From positions 6,262,001 to 6,326,000 of the forward strand of contig NC_052137.2 of the NCBI RefSeq assembly GCF_016086655.4: DNA of 64,000 bases, read 5' to 3'. The notes under the pieces were generated by a model, which did no database searches, had not been told where the DNA came from, and saw nothing but the letters and a program-made list of their open reading frames with translations. Positions within the stretch are counted from its first letter, which is position 1; every line of letters starts with the position of its first letter. Made by a program: the position numbers and the translations under genes. The stretch is from Lepeophtheirus salmonis. Taxonomy: Eukaryota > Arthropoda > Copepoda > Siphonostomatoida > Caligidae. Shown here piece by piece: positions 63,093 through 64,000 of this stretch.

Positions 63093-64000
63093 CCCCCGTA
63101 ATTATTTGACTAAGTAATAATTAATATTCTAGAGCCAGGAAAAGTTCAGAAATTAGTTATTAATAAGTCGATTAGATGACATAATCTGTAATATATACAA
63201 ACTAAATACATTGGATATTAAACATATTTAATTTGGAATAATCTTCTTCCCTCTAAAATATTATTTACTTATTATAATTTGTTAAATAATCGACTTAATA
63301 TCATTTAATTTTGAAATATTTTCACGCAACCTTGCACTATCCATTTCATAAATATTCTACATATAAGACAATTAAAAGTTAAACTGAAAAAAATAAATCA
63401 AAACCAAAGTTTTTTTCAAATCAATTTTTTAAAGTAGCAATATAAGGTTTATCTATTTCTTCTTTTGTAGCGATAATATAACACAATTGAAAAAATATAT
63501 AAAAAATAATAGCTTCTAAATAAGACCATTCGTTTACTAGATTTTTGTATGATTAAATACATTTTGTAGGAACTGTACTCAAGATAACTTAATAAATAGT
63601 TTATTATTTGAGTGCTGGAATGTTTTTGATCAATTGTTATTACCTTTAATTTCCATCTTTATAGTTATTTCATTTTAAAATATGTCTCTAAATCGAAATT
63701 ATACTCAAAAACGGGATTTTTAAAAGGAGGCTTTAAAGGCCAAACTTACTACTCTGGAATATTTTAATGGTTGTTTCGTATTTAAGGCTTAAAGGACAAT
63801 AATAAATGTGAGTTTTAGCTGGAGGGCGTAAATGCTGTTCCATAGTTTATTCAATCATTTTTAACATCTATAAGATTACTAAATCTTTGTTTGTATTTCA
63901 AAGTACTTTTTCTACAAACCATGACATTATTTGATGTACTCTTCTCTTTTCGGTAGAGCATAAATTTACAGTAGTTCTACGCTCCATTCCTGCTGTCAAA
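63093..64000. other. AT-rich stretch, nothing recognised
   Basis: No genes, repeats or element ends supported up to the window edge. Confidence 0.4.

Overview
This is nuclear DNA of a eukaryote, almost certainly an arthropod. It is AT-rich and very gene-poor, with one intact protein-coding gene in 64 kb, and most of the rest is decayed DNA transposons. The mixture (many IS630/Tc1/mariner lineages, several of DD37D 'maT' type, a fish-type Tc1 fragment and hAT remnants) fits a parasitic copepod such as a salmon louse. That species guess is inference from general familiarity, not a database result. No bacterial operons, CRISPR arrays, rRNA or tRNA genes were seen.

The one clear gene is at 44099-44866 (+): a 255-residue, uninterrupted short-chain dehydrogenase/reductase of the sniffer / carbonyl-reductase type. 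It has a strong start context, a likely splice acceptor just upstream and a polyadenylation signal just downstream. A 668-bp fold-back transposon ends about 190 bp upstream of its start.

Transposon layout. (1) 1.2-5.5 kb: two decayed mariner transposases, one terminal-repeat-bounded deletion element and one irritans-like mariner deletion element. (2) 8.3-18.7 kb: two of the most complete transposases (8300-9548 and 17579-18731), two fold-back copies, half transposases, an rve-less DD41D-like element and a hAT remnant. (3) 21-36 kb: another irritans-like deletion copy, a fold-back copy, a degraded transposase at 29.6-30.8 kb, and several copies of a deletion family here called F6. (4) 36-43 kb: HTH-to-tail deletion elements, a Tc1 5' piece, the least deleted F6 copy, a hAT MITE nested in a mariner derivative, and a fold-back copy. 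(5) 45-64 kb: more F6, irritans-like, DD41D-like and fold-back copies, a hAT insertion nested in a fold-back, and an almost full-length DD37D transposase at 56.9-57.8 kb.

The main pattern is that several unrelated mariner lineages each occur as multiple copies sharing one internal deletion or rearrangement junction. They therefore appear to have multiplied as non-autonomous elements after losing the catalytic core. The most unusual is the fold-back family: the 5' half of the transposase gene is replaced by an inverted copy of its own 3' end, giving about 200-bp inverted arms that contain coding sequence. Six copies share this junction. All sequences quoted here were read by eye; identities are approximate.
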